DNA from: Seriola aureovittata
Lineage: Eukaryota; Chordata; Actinopteri; Carangiformes; Carangidae
Direction: 5' to 3'
Assembly: GCF_021018895.1 (NCBI RefSeq)
Contig: NC_079364.1
Location: 12,326,885-12,390,884 of the forward strand
Length of the DNA stretch: 64,000 nucleotides
Shown here in pieces: positions 1-13,300 of the stretch. The notes beneath the pieces are model-generated. The model did not search any database. It worked only from the letters and a program-made list of their open reading frames with translations, and was not told the origin of the DNA. The position numbers and the translations under genes were made by a program. How positions within the stretch are numbered: the stretch's first letter is position 1; the number at the start of each line of letters is the position of its first letter.

Positions 1-156
1 GTGTACAACCTGAGGTACTCTGATCTAGAGGTCTTGACCCGGAGAGGGCTAGACCCAGAGGGTAGACTGAGAAAGCGCTGGATGGAGGACCCACAGAACC
101 ACATGTCCATGAGAGGAAACTTAATCTCCCTGCAACCCCCAACCAGGCTGAAGTGA
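1..156 (+). CDS. Probable 3'-terminal coding exon of an unidentified upstream gene (partial)
   Basis: Frame 1 is open from the first base of the window to a TGA at 154-156 (51 codons); the other two plus frames stop almost at once. The peptide is hydrophilic and highly charged (it contains SDLEVLTRRGLDPEGRLRKR and ends ISLQPPTRLK), which looks like a real protein tail. The segment is clearly richer in GC than the sequence after it. I do not recognise the protein, and no domain or membrane segment is visible. A strong donor-like GTGAGT lies at 178-183, just past the stop, so the exon could continue into a spliced 3' UTR. Two minus-strand frames over the same bases are also open, but they are rich in S, L, C and W as shadow frames usually are. 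The true exon start is off the window. Confidence is limited by the short length. Confidence 0.42.
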   Translation: MYNLRYSDLEVLTRRGLDPEGRLRKRWMEDPQNHMSMRGNLISLQPPTRLK

Positions 157-3100
157 AAGGATCAAGTAAAATACAAGTGAGTACGAGAAAACTCCACAGG
201 GCTCCTTTAACAAAGGCATGGAGTTAAATTTCTTGAATCACAATCACAATACTGATCAGAGATATCACACTCAGATGTTTTCCGCTCCATTTAATACAGA
301 AAAAAAAGGACATGTCCAGCAAGGCGAGGAGCTAAAAACAATGTGGGGCTGTTGTTCTCACATCCATGGCCTGTTTTCCAGTGCTGTCAGTCGCAGGCAT
401 TATTCAGCAGTGTTTTAAAAACACACGGAACACTGCTCAGTGTTACGCTGCTAATGGAGTGTCAGACATACAGCAGATGTGTTAAACAAAGAGTGAGGAA
501 CCCTAGCATGGCGGACAATTTAGTCCACGAAAGCTTCCATGGAGCTCGCTCAGTGCATTTGCAGAGAAATACTGCCCAGAATGTGTGACCATGATGCACT
601 CACATTAGCAGATCTCAGTATATGGGGGGGCTCAGGCCACAAGAAAACTGTACCACAATGCTCCTCATTTAATCACTTTTTATTACCTGAAGGGCTAACA
701 CTTTGAAACCATGTACAATGTCACAGAGTCATGACAACCAGAGAGTATATATATATCCCTCATGGAAACCCTCATTAACAAATCACCTCATGCCAAGTGC
801 AAAAGTTCAGGTAACCTCCTATCCCATATGGCACATCTAAACTAGCCCCAGGAGGGCATTATGGGACTTTTGTTGAAAACACTCCATTCAGCACAGTGTG
901 TTATAAAATATATATCCACTGAGATCGACAATGACTTGTATTTCTCTGCAAGAATCAGACCCAAAATTGAACAGTAAGATATATATGTATAGCCTTTAGT
1001 GCTATATGATTATCACACCCTAATTAAGAGTGCATATTAGTGTCTCGGGCTGAGCCTGACCTATGACACAAAATCATAATTAAAACATTTAAAAATACAT
1101 CTTCTAAAAGATTTAGACCGAACTGCAAGGAAACATATACATCCTAATGTGTATGGGGCAAACAAAGGCAAAAAAATCCATTAATTAAAAAAAATCAAGA
1201 CAATTAGGAACTGTACTTCTCCTACAGCTGGCCATCTACCTAAAGCAAGCAGGAAACCGATGACAGCTGGACACCCTGGATTTTAGAAGTTGATATTGAT
1301 ATCGATATCACAAAAACATCTGGAATAAGGATTCCTAACATTCGGTTATCAAAGAATTTGACCAATATATGAGCCAAGCAGATGTTACAACTGAAAAAAA
1401 ATTATCAGTGCTGTGCAGTAGGCAAATTATGTAAGGAAAAAACAGTTTGTAAATGATTATTTTGAAATGTATCATTTAGTACTGTAATGTGTAATTTCTT
1501 GTTACTTATCGCCTGACATAAATGCCAATAAGCTAGCTGAATTTGCTCTAGCTAGGAAGACGCCTCTTTTAAAGAGGGTTTGCAAAGAATCCTCTGAACC
1601 TAAATACAGATCTTCAGATGTCAGAGGACAGGAATTTGTAAGCCACAAATGATACCTTTTGAAAATCAGGAAGAGCTCTCAATTCAACTCACACAATCCC
1701 TGAATGAAGGATGATGGCAGCGATACCATGCTTTTAAGGTGATGTTTTGGTGGTAGGGACGGTCATGACCTCGATCCCACACGCACAGTTTCCACAACCA
1801 TTAGACTACACTATTAAAACTTGTGAGACTGATAATGGCATTCGGAGGTACAGAGCACACTCCACACATAGGAGCTTTAAATAACTTTAAATAAGGATCC
1901 CTCTACATTAAGAGACTCCACCGACCATCAAGTAACACAATTCCATTTAGTGTCGGTGCAAAGAACGGTGAGGAATATTCAGACTGTGAAACTGAGGTGT
2001 TGCGCAGGACAGCATTTCCTTTGATGGATTGTGAAAATGGAAATCAGAAAAAATAAATGCATTTTTTTTTCAAGAGTGAGTTCATGTACTTAGAGTAGAG
2101 AGGTAGTACAGAAACTGAGCATTATACATGAATCGTACATTAACACTACTGATCCAATTTTGCAGACCAGGCTTGAATGTGTGTTTTCCATATCAAGTAT
2201 TGAAGCTGTGATGTTTGGATGTAGCGTGCCACAGTACGTCATTCTCTTGTTGTAGACATATAATACATTAAACACACAATATTCCATTTTCTGCTGCTAG
2301 GAGTCTCTCAGTCAAAACAATAACAACAGTGTGAAGTAGCGTGCTAATTACAAGTGTAGAGCATTTAGTCTCAGTCTTTTCATAATTTACTGAAATCACC
2401 TTCTGAAGTTCCACCTCTTACTGAAATTATATGAATGTAAAACATGACAATGAATGTTGTGGAGTAGCGGGAGATCATGGGAGTTGCTGTCTTGACCACC
2501 ATTACTGTCACTGTCAGGTTCTCTTGCTTATGATTCCATCAGTGTCAGTCGTTCAGGAGGTTTTTTACCAGGAGCTGAAATATCCACAGAGGTCTCCTCC
2601 TCTCCAAATCAAATGGACTCAGTCATTAAATGCAGTAAAAACACTGAATAGAGCCATTTCACTTTAAAATCTATGTTTTTTCCAATAGTGCTCAGCAGAT
2701 ACAAGAAGTTTAGGAGGGACTGCGAGCCGAGCTGCTGCTGATGTTGCTCAGCTCGTTTCTCTGATAACTTCAGATCAGATCCAGACGTCCTTTATCCGAT
2801 GACAACATATCATTAAATCATCCAAAATGGAAAAAGTGTGTCGTAAAAATTTGGCTTAAAACTGGATTTAAACAAATCAATGAAATTTCTATTTGTACCA
2901 CTTCTGGCAGACAACCACAACACTAACGCATGCTGAGTATCAACATTTTGCGACCTGCCAAATACATCAATTAAGAACCTTTCCTTATGTTGACAAAATA
3001 AATCTAATCCAGGTGGCACTAGGTTTCTAACTACATGTATTTGCTGTTGCTAAATAGTAGTTACTGCGGGTTACTGTATATTACTGGGTTACAGTGCCCT

Positions 3101-3206
3101 AACCAATCAGTAGCGAGTGATGTATCCATCATGCCAACATCATTTTCAGTTGACACAGAAGTCTGCACCGAGTCTGTGCAGCTGTCTGCGTCCATCTCAT
3201 CAATGC

Positions 3207-3207
<1 letters not shown>
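157..3207. other. Gene-free stretch
   Basis: No exon or RNA gene is supported here. Open frames are short and AT-rich. The stretch includes one copy of a ~100-bp segment (2346-2452) that recurs at 4436-4570, and a 14-bp palindrome TGATATCGATATCA at 1297-1310. Part of it may be 3' UTR of the gene at the left edge. Confidence 0.6.
2346..2452 (+). repeat. Direct repeat copy A of a ~100-bp segment
   Basis: Shares long near-identical blocks with 4436-4570 in the same orientation, including TTTTCATAATTTA, ATCACCTTCTGAA and ATGAATGTAAAACATGACAA. It lacks about 25 bases present in copy B. This is either a local duplication or two insertions of one repeat family. Confidence 0.7.

Positions 3208-3294
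<87 letters not shown>
3208..3294. repeat. (TG)n microsatellite, 87 bp
   Basis: Uninterrupted TG dinucleotide run of about 43 units. It yields artificial Val/Cys or His/Thr open frames that are not genes. Probably highly polymorphic and prone to form Z-DNA. Confidence 0.98.
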
Positions 3295-3296
<2 letters not shown>

Positions 3297-6200
3297 CAAT
3301 GCTTGGCAATTTTTCTGTCATCATTTTGCTCAGCTGTAGAAAGGGAAGCTAACATCTTCATTCTTAATCTCATCTACAAAACTGTGATTGGTTCAGATGT
3401 TTACCCAAAATTCCCTAAAGTATTTGATTCACTGAAAAAACTGGAGATGTGGCCATGAATTCCAAGGTATGGAACTAGGGTAGTGAAATGATGATCTACT
3501 GTATATTACCAGAGAAAGACAAGCTGTTATAATCTGTCACAGCAAAGGTCAGTCTTTGCTGTGTCTTCAATCAACATAAGGTTAATTCTGAGGTTAATCC
3601 ACCCAGTCAGATACCTGACCAACAATTTTAAACCAGCAGACTCTTCACTCAAAACAATACTGATATGAGGTATCATGCACCAGCTTTCACGGGCCAATTT
3701 TTCCTCTTAGACTGAGCTGCAGGGGAAAATTGCAGGAATGTGACCTGCTAGATCTTTAAATATAGGTCACTATAAACAAACAAAGAAGCACATTTTTGAT
3801 GCAGAGAAAAATGGAGGCAATTTTCTCATCCTGTATGTCCGCAGATGGAGTAAATGTTACTGCAGGTGGCACTCTGATGAATGAGGAGGTCATGAAAAAA
3901 GCCCGGCAGAGGCCATACATTATGACCGGGTCGATTGGTTGATCACAAGCGTGAAATTGCTGTCACAGATCAATGGCTGACTAATCTGGAGAAGGGACGG
4001 ATTCAAATCACAGGGTCTCTAATCAATGATGATTAATTTTCAGCAACATTCACATTTCCTGAATACGACACTTACAGTTGGATAATTACCTGTTCCCATT
4101 TGAGATGATAAGAGGGCAGAGGAAAGGCTTTCCAGGTCCCTGTAGTTACCAATGAAGACATCCTCAACATGAATTATTAGTGAAGTGAAATATATCAAAA
4201 GGTGTATGACATCACACGATCAATATTAGCTCATTGACCTTTGTGACATTACTATATAAACCTGAACACACATGATGAATTAATTGATCAGTCACTGCTT
4301 TAGGATAAATGGATTGATATGTTTCTGCCCTGGTTTAAACTACAGTTCACCTGGAGGATCTGTAATGAAAAATGCTAATGGACAGCCGTATGGGACATAT
4401 TGAGCCATTCATAATTGCTGCTCTCAATCATGGCTATTGACAAGTGGAGAGCATTTAGTGGGTGAACTGGAACTCTCTCTGCGAGTTTCAGTTTTTTCAT
4501 AATTTATTGAATCACCTTCTGAACTTGCACCACCTACTGAAATAATATGAATGTAAAACATGACAATAAATTGATCTGGTGAGTGGATTATGTGCCTGTT
4601 GTTTTTAATCCAAATATTTTTCACAGATCTATTAATGCACTCATACTGTATATGAACAGCGCATGTCTCTGACAGCTCCTTCACTTCACTGAATCTGTGA
4701 ACTTAATGACTGACAGCTGGAGACATAATGATGCCTCCCTTAAGCCAGTGCTGTGATTTTATTCAGATTCATGGGGGTTATGAGGGGAAAGTCCAGCATT
4801 ATAGATAGAAGCATGGTTAATTATTTTCACACACTCATTAAAGTAATATATAAAATTTTAATCAAAGCAAAAGAAATCTTGAGGACTCAGTTTGAGCTCA
4901 ATGTTCAACTCAGACAGCCCCTGCAGGCATGCAGCTCACCACCATCATTAGACCTTCATATATGGTTGAATGTTGGTTGTGACAACATCATAGAATACCG
5001 ACATTCTAGTCGTGAGATGTGGTGACTAAAACCCTACATGTCAAAATGTCAGTTCTCAAAGGTTGGATTTTGACTTCAACCCGATCTCCAACTGAAATTT
5101 TCTGTCCAGTCTGTCCAACGTTAGAATTGTTAGAGTATAACATCTTTCTGACATTATATTAAGCTCTGGTGCCTGCTGGGATCAGGAAGGAGTCTTAAAC
5201 CAGGAACATTGCATGTGCGTGGCAGCTGCTTCACTGATCTGCTGCGCCTCACATGCATGTGTGCACACTGGCTGCTGTCCTGCTGCGTTGCTGATATTGC
5301 CAGCTCTTTCTTTCTACATAGTTTGCAGGCTAATTGAATGTTTAATTTTTTTTTGACAGAAAATCACTAAAATGCCACTGTCTCCAAATGCAACTTCTAA
5401 AATGGTTAAAAAATGTATTTAGATTTTTTCATGTCTGTGACATATTCAGATTCCAGCTAGACAGAGACAACTATGGTGAAAGGTGTCCATTTTATGTGAT
5501 GTTAATGGTATGATGTTATTATGACTATCAATGGGTCCCTGTCTGTCCGCACGTGTCACACGAGAAAAATAGGTGATATGCCGAATCTCTGGATCAAGCG
5601 ATGCAGCTGTGAGGGGTGAGATGCATGTGTCATGCAGGCAGTGTGTCCGCTCTAACCCGTTAAAATGGGTACTGAAATGAAAACCGAGATGTTCCGCAGG
5701 CGCCACAAACACGCCACACATTCAGTGTGTTACCCGCCTTACACCCTGCATTACTAAAGTTTTTAGCCACATGAGAGCAGTGGGAACCTTAAGTCATTGT
5801 TTCCATCGTTAATACAAGAATATATAAGAATATTGACTATAGCAGCTTTAACTTCAAAAGTTACACAAACAAAACACAACACAGAAAAAAGGTGGTTCAA
5901 TGTCATTGCTATTTAAAATTGAGTGTATCATTCTTGGTGTTCAGCGTCAACAGTGTTGAACACAAATGAAGAGATATTCAGAAGAGCTGATCAGGCAGAA
6001 CATATACAACTGTGTACTCTGTGTTAGTAAAAGCAAAAGTATTCAAGTTGCCAAACATCCTGTCAAAGGCCACTAGAGGAAAACAGTGATGTAATGAAGT
6101 GCTCTCTGGGGCATCTCCTCTATTTGAAAGCCGTCTTCAGCTAAACGCCCATCCTCACCTCTTTTTCAGAAGCTATTTTTAAACCTAACAATGTGATTGA

Positions 6201-6309
6201 AGTCCATGCCCGGTCTCCTCTTTCACCTGACATCTAAGAAGGAGTGAATCAGGATATTGTTGACCTTAAGGTACCCAACCTGGTTTAACAGTCTGACTGA
6301 CACACACAT

Positions 6310-6311
<2 letters not shown>
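3295..6311. other. Gene-free stretch
   Basis: No coding exon seen. It contains a hairpin with 10-bp arms at 3538-3563 and repeat copy B at 4436-4570. The frames at 4424-4684 (minus), 4753-5025 (plus) and 5446-5721 (minus) show no domain or exon-like composition. Confidence 0.6.
4436..4570 (+). repeat. Direct repeat copy B of a ~100-bp segment
   Basis: Partner of 2346-2452, about 2.1 kb apart and in the same orientation. It has an extra ~25-bp block after GAGCATTTAG. Similarity fades on both sides, so the shared unit is about 100 bp. Confidence 0.7.

Positions 6312-6354
<43 letters not shown>
6312..6354. repeat. (GT)n microsatellite
   Basis: About 21 GT units, followed by further GT-rich sequence to about 6380. 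Confidence 0.97.
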
Positions 6355-6356
<2 letters not shown>

Positions 6357-9300
6357 TGTTTGTGTGTGCATGAGTGTGTGTTTGTCAAGTCTATACCCTG
6401 ATGCTTCTGAGGGCTGCTGACACTGTTATAACATTAAATCCTCCTGTCCTGGCTGTTAAGCTTTTGAAGGAGGTTAGGGGGTCAGGGTGTGGTGTGGTAT
6501 GGTAGAGAGATGTCTGACTCCCAGAAGTGGGAGGTCAGATTACCAACATATGGCATCCCTCTTTTATTGTATTTGGACACCATTATCTGAGATGCATATT
6601 TCATTAGCCTGCAAGAGTTGAATAAAGGGATTTTAGGAGCTTTTTTACTGTTAGGTTTTGAATGACATGTTTTACAGTAACTGTAGCATAAATAAACCCG
6701 ACCCCCTGACAATCTTTTTTTACATGAGAAAGGCTTAGAAAAGGTTGTTAGTGATATTACTGATTAAAATCTGGCAAATGATCAAAGGTGCATCACAAAA
6801 TATTGCACCTTGTTCTCACTAGCAGCCTGTAGAAGGTAAGAAAATCATTCCGTATATTTTTGTCTTTGCTACTTTATATCAGTTGTTCAGTGTTTGGTAT
6901 GTAAGCTAGTGAGCCAGTGGAACAAATTGGTCTCAGTGTACTATCATGACTGAAGCAAACAAGTTCTGAAAAATGGAGACTCCCTGCCCAGGACAAAATG
7001 ACAAAATGCCGGATGGAAAAAGTTAGCGACTCGCTCGTCAACACCATGGAGAGTCTAGATGGCTAAAGACTGAGCACTGAATACTTGGTGGAGACCAAGT
7101 GAGCTGTGAGGTTTTTTCCTGCTGTTTACTCTTTTTTTTTTTTTTTTTTTTTAAACTGAGAACCGGATAAAATACTCAGAAGAGTAAAAGCGCAACGGCA
7201 AATAATGTCTGCCGTCAAATATTGCGTGACCCATTGTTTATTTCAAATGGCACTCTCCTCCCCTTCCTCTGTCTGCATATTACCGTTTTCAAAATCCCCT
7301 TTGCTATGTGAAACAACAACAACCTCCAAGCAAGTAACCTACAAGCTGAAAATGGTGAGTTTTAAAAAAATTGTATCACACAGTCTTTACCGTTTTTTGT
7401 AGCATTTTTCAACATCAAAACAAGTTCAATCCAAAACTGTTGTGTCGTTGCATCCTTCACTCAGCTGATTGTGATCGGTTTGAAGAAATGCAAACATGAG
7501 GTTCTTCCCCTATAGCAGAATGATCCACACCATTCTCCAGCGCTAACACAGAGCTGTGGAGATAGGTCTGGCTATGCGAGGCTAGCCTTTCAATAATTAG
7601 CACTATAAACCAGTTGAATTATTAACTGTTTGTAAATCCACAGTCCACCCACTCAGGCGTGTCCACTTTGTTGCCTAATTAGACTCCATCTCAGGGCCGT
7701 GTGGCTGTGTAAAGACTGGGCTTTGTTATGATAATTTCTAAATGATCTAATGATTTCACTCAACTACTTTGAATATTATCATTTATAGAGAACTCTAGTT
7801 GTGTAAGTTTATGAGCAGCAAGTTTCTCAAGCTTTTAATCTTTTCTGGGGAAAATGAAGGAGTGTCTCCTCTTATCTCAAATGAAGCTCTGTGTTCAAGG
7901 ACAGAATGTAGAAACTGCTAGAAGCTACTGGAAACTGCCAACATGTTAGTGTTAGTGTGTGAGTGTGTGTGTGTGTGTGTGTGTGTTAGAGAAGGGTAGA
8001 TAGCCTGTTTGCTGGGAATGTAACACGGATAGATGATTGAATGCTACCGACCAGACTTATGGTGCTGTATACTCTGGCTTCTGTGCAATACAATCTAACT
8101 CAAAAAACATGTGTATTATTTTTTTCCTTTATTCGTTAACAGTTTTATACTGAAAACAACAGCTTCACTGACATCTCTCTGACACCTCTATCTGTTCTGC
8201 TGCTGCACATGTTAAACCCTCTGTTTGCTTGGTGATATCATGTAAATCCAGCTAATCAGCCAGAATAAGTGCAATCAGTGGATTTACAGGGTCTTTGAAG
8301 AGACTGAGACATGCAGCTGCTGATGATGTGATTTCATGGATGCATCAGTTAATCTAAAGCTTTCAGCTGAGCTGTTTGAGTTTCACCTTTCCCGAAGAAA
8401 ACATGATAGGAAGAAAACATTTACGTAATTTCAATGGGAGAGTTAAATCTGAGTGTTAATCAGTGTCTGTTACTTTTGAGACAAAAGTTACTGATGTCGG
8501 CAGGAACAAGTGTGCTGGGAACCAGACAGTATGGACTGTTGATCTGCTAATGATGTAACAATTCTTTGGGTCGGGGGCTTTAAGTGTATCTGTTACAAGG
8601 CTGATTATAAATGGTCGCAACAATCCACAGAATGATGTGTAATTGACCTTTTCATGGTTTATTAATGCTGATGTGTTCTGCTATGCGCAGGCTACAGCTC
8701 ATTTAGCCAGCATGTGAAATATAGACGGAGGAAAGTATATAAGCAGGGGAAATAAAAAAACCCATCATTTTCATCATGACAACACTAGCATGAACTGCTC
8801 ATTCAATTTGCTGAAATGTGGTTAGAGCCGGCACATCTACTACAACAAGTTTACAAAGTGTCTGGGACAGGTTCACACAAAGGGCTAGTGGGTTAGCATC
8901 TTATTCACTACAATAACGGATCAAAGAGATTAATCATTACCAAGCTCTCACGGGCTTTTATCGTACACTGACCTTGGGGTCTTACAAATTACAAACAATT
9001 TCAAATTTGTTTTTTCTGCTGGCTGCGTGGGAAGCTTTAAAAAGTATTTGGGTTTTTTTTGCACAAACAAGGAGATTTCTATGTACCGCTCTCTCACATA
9101 TTTTGACATTGCAGCAGGAAAAGCACAAGTACAATTAATAAGATAAATAGCTGCATTCAATTTAGTTTTGCCAGTTCCTGGGTCTTTTTATTGTGCCTTT
9201 TTCATATGGCTAGCAGGGACACTTAATGTAATTAGTTACACATGTGCTTTTATTGCGATGATACGTCAAAATGTCTAGAGTGAAAATGGGCTTTATGCTG

Positions 9301-10299
9301 TAAAAAAGGTCCTGGGAGAGACATCACATAGCAAGAGCCTTAGACTGGGATGAACAGGGACATCCAAGGATCATCAGATCTTGGTTTTCACCAATACACA
9401 GATAAACACAAACCCAGTCACAAACAACAAATATATTACCTGTGGTGTACAAACCTGTGTCACTGAGTGGTTGCGTTAGTAACAACAGGTTTTATAAATT
9501 TCATATGGTGGGCGCGTTCTTATTCAGGGCTTGAAACTGGTGATATTATAAGGAATACAAAGCTAGCTCACCACAACATTCAGTCTCTCAGCATGACTAG
9601 AGACACATGACAGAGAGGCCCCATCATACGATACTCATGATAAGACAGAAAGGATGCTGTAACGATCATATGCAATGCTGGGTGGAGGTGTGTTGCGCAG
9701 AAGAGCTCCCTCAGATATCATTAGCTGCTGCGCTGTGATGAAGAAGCAGGAATCAGATCATGTAATCCCCTCATGAGACACTATTAATTAATAAGAGCTT
9801 TGCTAAAGAGGCCCTCCTCCACTTAGGCTCTCTGCGCTTTCTTGCAGGAAATCGATTTGTGTCTCTCCTGCTGCCAATGTGTCTGGCGGACATCTTTTAC
9901 AGTACAACCCTCACGCCATGAGCAGTCTGTGTGTCTGCTGCTGAACCACGCAGGGCCAGATGACACCTTCGGAGCCCGGGATCACATTTCCAGCATGGTC
10001 TCTGCTTCCTGCTGGTCTTGCAAAGCATTGTATGGGATGCAGGTTGGGTTAATGGCTTCTCGACTTTCCATTAAAGTTAGATTGTTGACAGTCTATTAGG
10101 TATTAAGGTATAAAATGTTATATATTTTAGAAAGAATACACAGTATGTCATAGTGAGGACAGCTGATCAAAAGGTCGATCCAGACTCTGAGGTGTAGTGC
10201 CTGACACAGCGCCTACAATGTTTCTCAATACGGTGATAAAACAAAACATCTTTCAGGAAAACCAATTTTGAATCCTTCATCATGACAACTGCATAATAA

Positions 10300-10303
<4 letters not shown>
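6355..10303. other. Gene-free stretch with low-complexity tracts
   Basis: No exon seen. It includes a 21-T run at 7132-7152 and a short (GT)n at 7963-7986. Non-repetitive, compositionally even blocks near 7,580-7,760, 8,200-8,330 and 9,690-9,840 are the parts most likely to be conserved non-coding DNA; that is inference from appearance only. Confidence 0.5.
7963..7986. repeat. (GT)n microsatellite, short
   Basis: Twelve GT units after an imperfect GTTAGTGTGTGA lead-in. Confidence 0.95.
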
Positions 10304-10336
<33 letters not shown>

Positions 10337-10348
10337 TCTCTCTCTCTC
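10304..10348. repeat. (CT)n microsatellite, one interruption
   Basis: Polypyrimidine CT run of 45 bp with a single extra C near 10332. The sequence after it (CTCAGACAGAGCC) mimics a splice acceptor, but no open coding exon follows. Confidence 0.97.
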
Positions 10349-13300
10349 AGACAGAGCCAGATTTCTTCCAGGATCCAACACTCACCTTAATCAGCAAAAC
10401 GTAGTCGCTACCGGAATATTCATCTCCTCATGGTAATAAAAACTGTGTTTACAAAACATCATCCCTGGAAAAATGAACCTTTTCAGAAAAATGTGACATA
10501 TTAACAGTTGCAAATAGTTTGTTTCAAAACTTTTTATACCGATTATGGCTGAGGACAGAGCCATTCAATCCAATTCAATTATCTCCTTTAACAGATCAAT
10601 CCAGAAGAAGCTGCACAATTAACAAATGAACCACTATAGTTTCAGGTGACACACATTTCCTTTTCACAGCAACATACGGAGGAGCAACGACGCATTTCAA
10701 CACCAGACATGAGCAGTTTGACTGTTCTGTTACTTTAGCTCTAAACCACTAGGAAGAGAGCACCCTGCAGAGACACGTATCAATACAGCGTTGTGCACAT
10801 TGTGTTTTTCCCTTTTTCAGTCTATTGAATGGAATTTCATTGGAAATCAACTGAAGAGTGACACTGCAAACTCAGCTTCCCATTATTTTAAAAGACAGCA
10901 GTGAGTGTGTGTCAGAACAAATATCTCACAGCAAGACATTTAAAAACATACACAAAGGCTGACATGAAATTCTGCTCTCCTTTAGGTCTGCAATGAGCCT
11001 CTAAGGCAGGATAACAAAGGAGGATCTGAGAACTAGCAACTCAATACTGTGCATTCAAAGTTGACTAATTAACTGGGATGGTTCAAAGAATACTGTATGG
11101 AAAGACACTACAAAGACGTTCCCAGAAGCATCTGATGTACACGGCAGTGATGGTTTTATTCAATGAAACGGTAATGAACTTTAGTTCAACACATAAAACA
11201 AGTTTCAGGTATCACGTGTATAACACACCCAATCCTGTGCTATTTTGCTTGAAACACACATACACAAATACAGATCTGTTGAATCCTCTACTAGCAACTA
11301 CTGTGTCACCTTCAATAGCGTCAGTACATCCTGCTAAATATATATAAGCTTTGCTAGACTCGTCACAGTTCTATACTTCGAAAATTTGAATAAAAATAAA
11401 AAATAAAAAATTAATATGTTAAGATGTGTGTAATTTTTATTGTGCATTCCAGATACAAAGTGTATTTATGAGGTGTTATTCTCTGTGTATCTGTTTAACT
11501 TTGACAGTCTTTGAAAAACAATTCTTGTCGACACGGTCTCATGGTCTGCCAGTGCTATCGAACAGACAGTCAGGAGCACATACAGTTGCGGACCACAGCA
11601 GCAATGGCTTTAGTTTTTTTATTTATTTATTTTTTTAAAGTGGCTGGAGCCTCTCTGGTGGACAGTTTTTAATGGACGCCCTGCTAACACTGGCCTGACT
11701 TTATTGACTTCAGCTGACTGTTAAATGGACTGATTTAGCCTCCTGCTGAACGCATTGATCTTTAAGATGCTGGTGTCTTACTATACTTTTAAGAAACAAA
11801 ACACATTTGGTTTTATCACATATGGTCTGTCCATAACAGTGACTTGCCATGATTATGCTTACTTGCTTATTAAGTATAGTATAAATAAAATAAAATAAAA
11901 TAAAATACGTTCCATACATTGTTGTATTGGTAATTACACAATCTTTTACAGCATGATCCCTGTCCAGAGGGTTAGTTTAGTCTCTTCTGGCCAGTGAGTC
12001 GAACGTGTTTCTGTAAAAAGGCAAATCTTTGAATAAATATCTTAAAATTTGACATGTGGAAACTATTTCATGTACATTAAGTGTCAGTTCTGAAGAAGAA
12101 TAAGGAACAAAAACAAAATGGGAGCATAGTCAAACATCAAAGTATCTTCCGGCGAAACATGATTTTTCTGCATCTCCAAATGTGACTATTAAAATTAGTC
12201 ATTTCCAGTCATCTTTTTGTAGCGAGACAGATGCAGCTCTCAGTGCATCGCTGACACCACTACTCACTCTGTTAACATTTGTCACCAAAGGGATTGGAAT
12301 TCAAGGATACAGCATAGCTGACAGCATACGACGGCTGAGCATCAGTATACACTGTGTTCCAAGGTTGACAGGGTTTGTTGTCTTCTTGTTCAGATCAAAT
12401 AGGTGTCAGTGTGAACTCTCAGGTGATATCCCTGACACCACAGATCCAATTTTTAATTAACAAAAACTTGGATAGATGATTCATTTTGCAGTTTTGGTAC
12501 AACCTTTTAGAAATTACAACTCCAGCCGCTATGACTAAAAGGTCAAATTGAAAACTTCAGCCTAGCATTTCTAACATCTGTTTAGTTACATATTTGAGGG
12601 ATGATGAATTTGGCTGGTGTTTTACCTGTTTTTCAAAACTGCTTTCAGTGATCTGAGTATGCCTCTTCTACCCATTGTATAACACAATGTGCACAATACG
12701 CTGCGATGTCAAATTACATCTGCAAAATACTGATGTCACGTTTGCTTCTCCACTGTAATACTTGTGAAATATGGACCTTTTTAAATGCCTGCACTTATTA
12801 AGCATCGTTACACTAATGAACATGTGCATTCAAGCTACATTAGATGGAACCGTAATGACCCTCGTGGGTATGTTCAGGAACTTTTTTTTTTTTGTATTGT
12901 TCCACAGCATCTCCTCAGTGAATAATTATACCATTTTCATGTTAGGTGTCCCATTAAGAATCTTTTATTTTTAATAGTGCTGTACACCAAATCTCAGAGG
13001 GGACCAAGCCAACCTTGAAAGAAAATAGCAGCATTTCAAGTTTAAGAAAAGGCTTTTTCTTCCAAATATTTCATCTTGTACATTCAAATATCAGATATCC
13101 TATAAGGGGCAATGTGAATGTAGGAGATAGCTATCTCTGAGGAGTTTCTGTGGAATGAAGTAATCTAAATGCATTTCTGCTCTGACACAGCACACTTTGA
13201 GCAGGGGCTTCATTTGGTTTATAGAAATGTTGCAGTTGCCAGAATGATCAATAACCCCATTAACACAACCAAAGGAAAACACACTCTCCGTCTACCTTTA

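Noticed and set aside
1..150. Minus-strand exon with an acceptor near base 149
   Set aside because: An acceptor-like TTTCACTTCAG exists and two minus frames are open, but their composition (S, L, C and W rich) is typical of antisense shadows, and the plus frame looks more like protein.
3035..3458. Three open frames of 87-113 codons over the (TG)n tract
   Set aside because: They are translations of the dinucleotide repeat (poly Cys-Val or His-Thr) and have no other coding signal.
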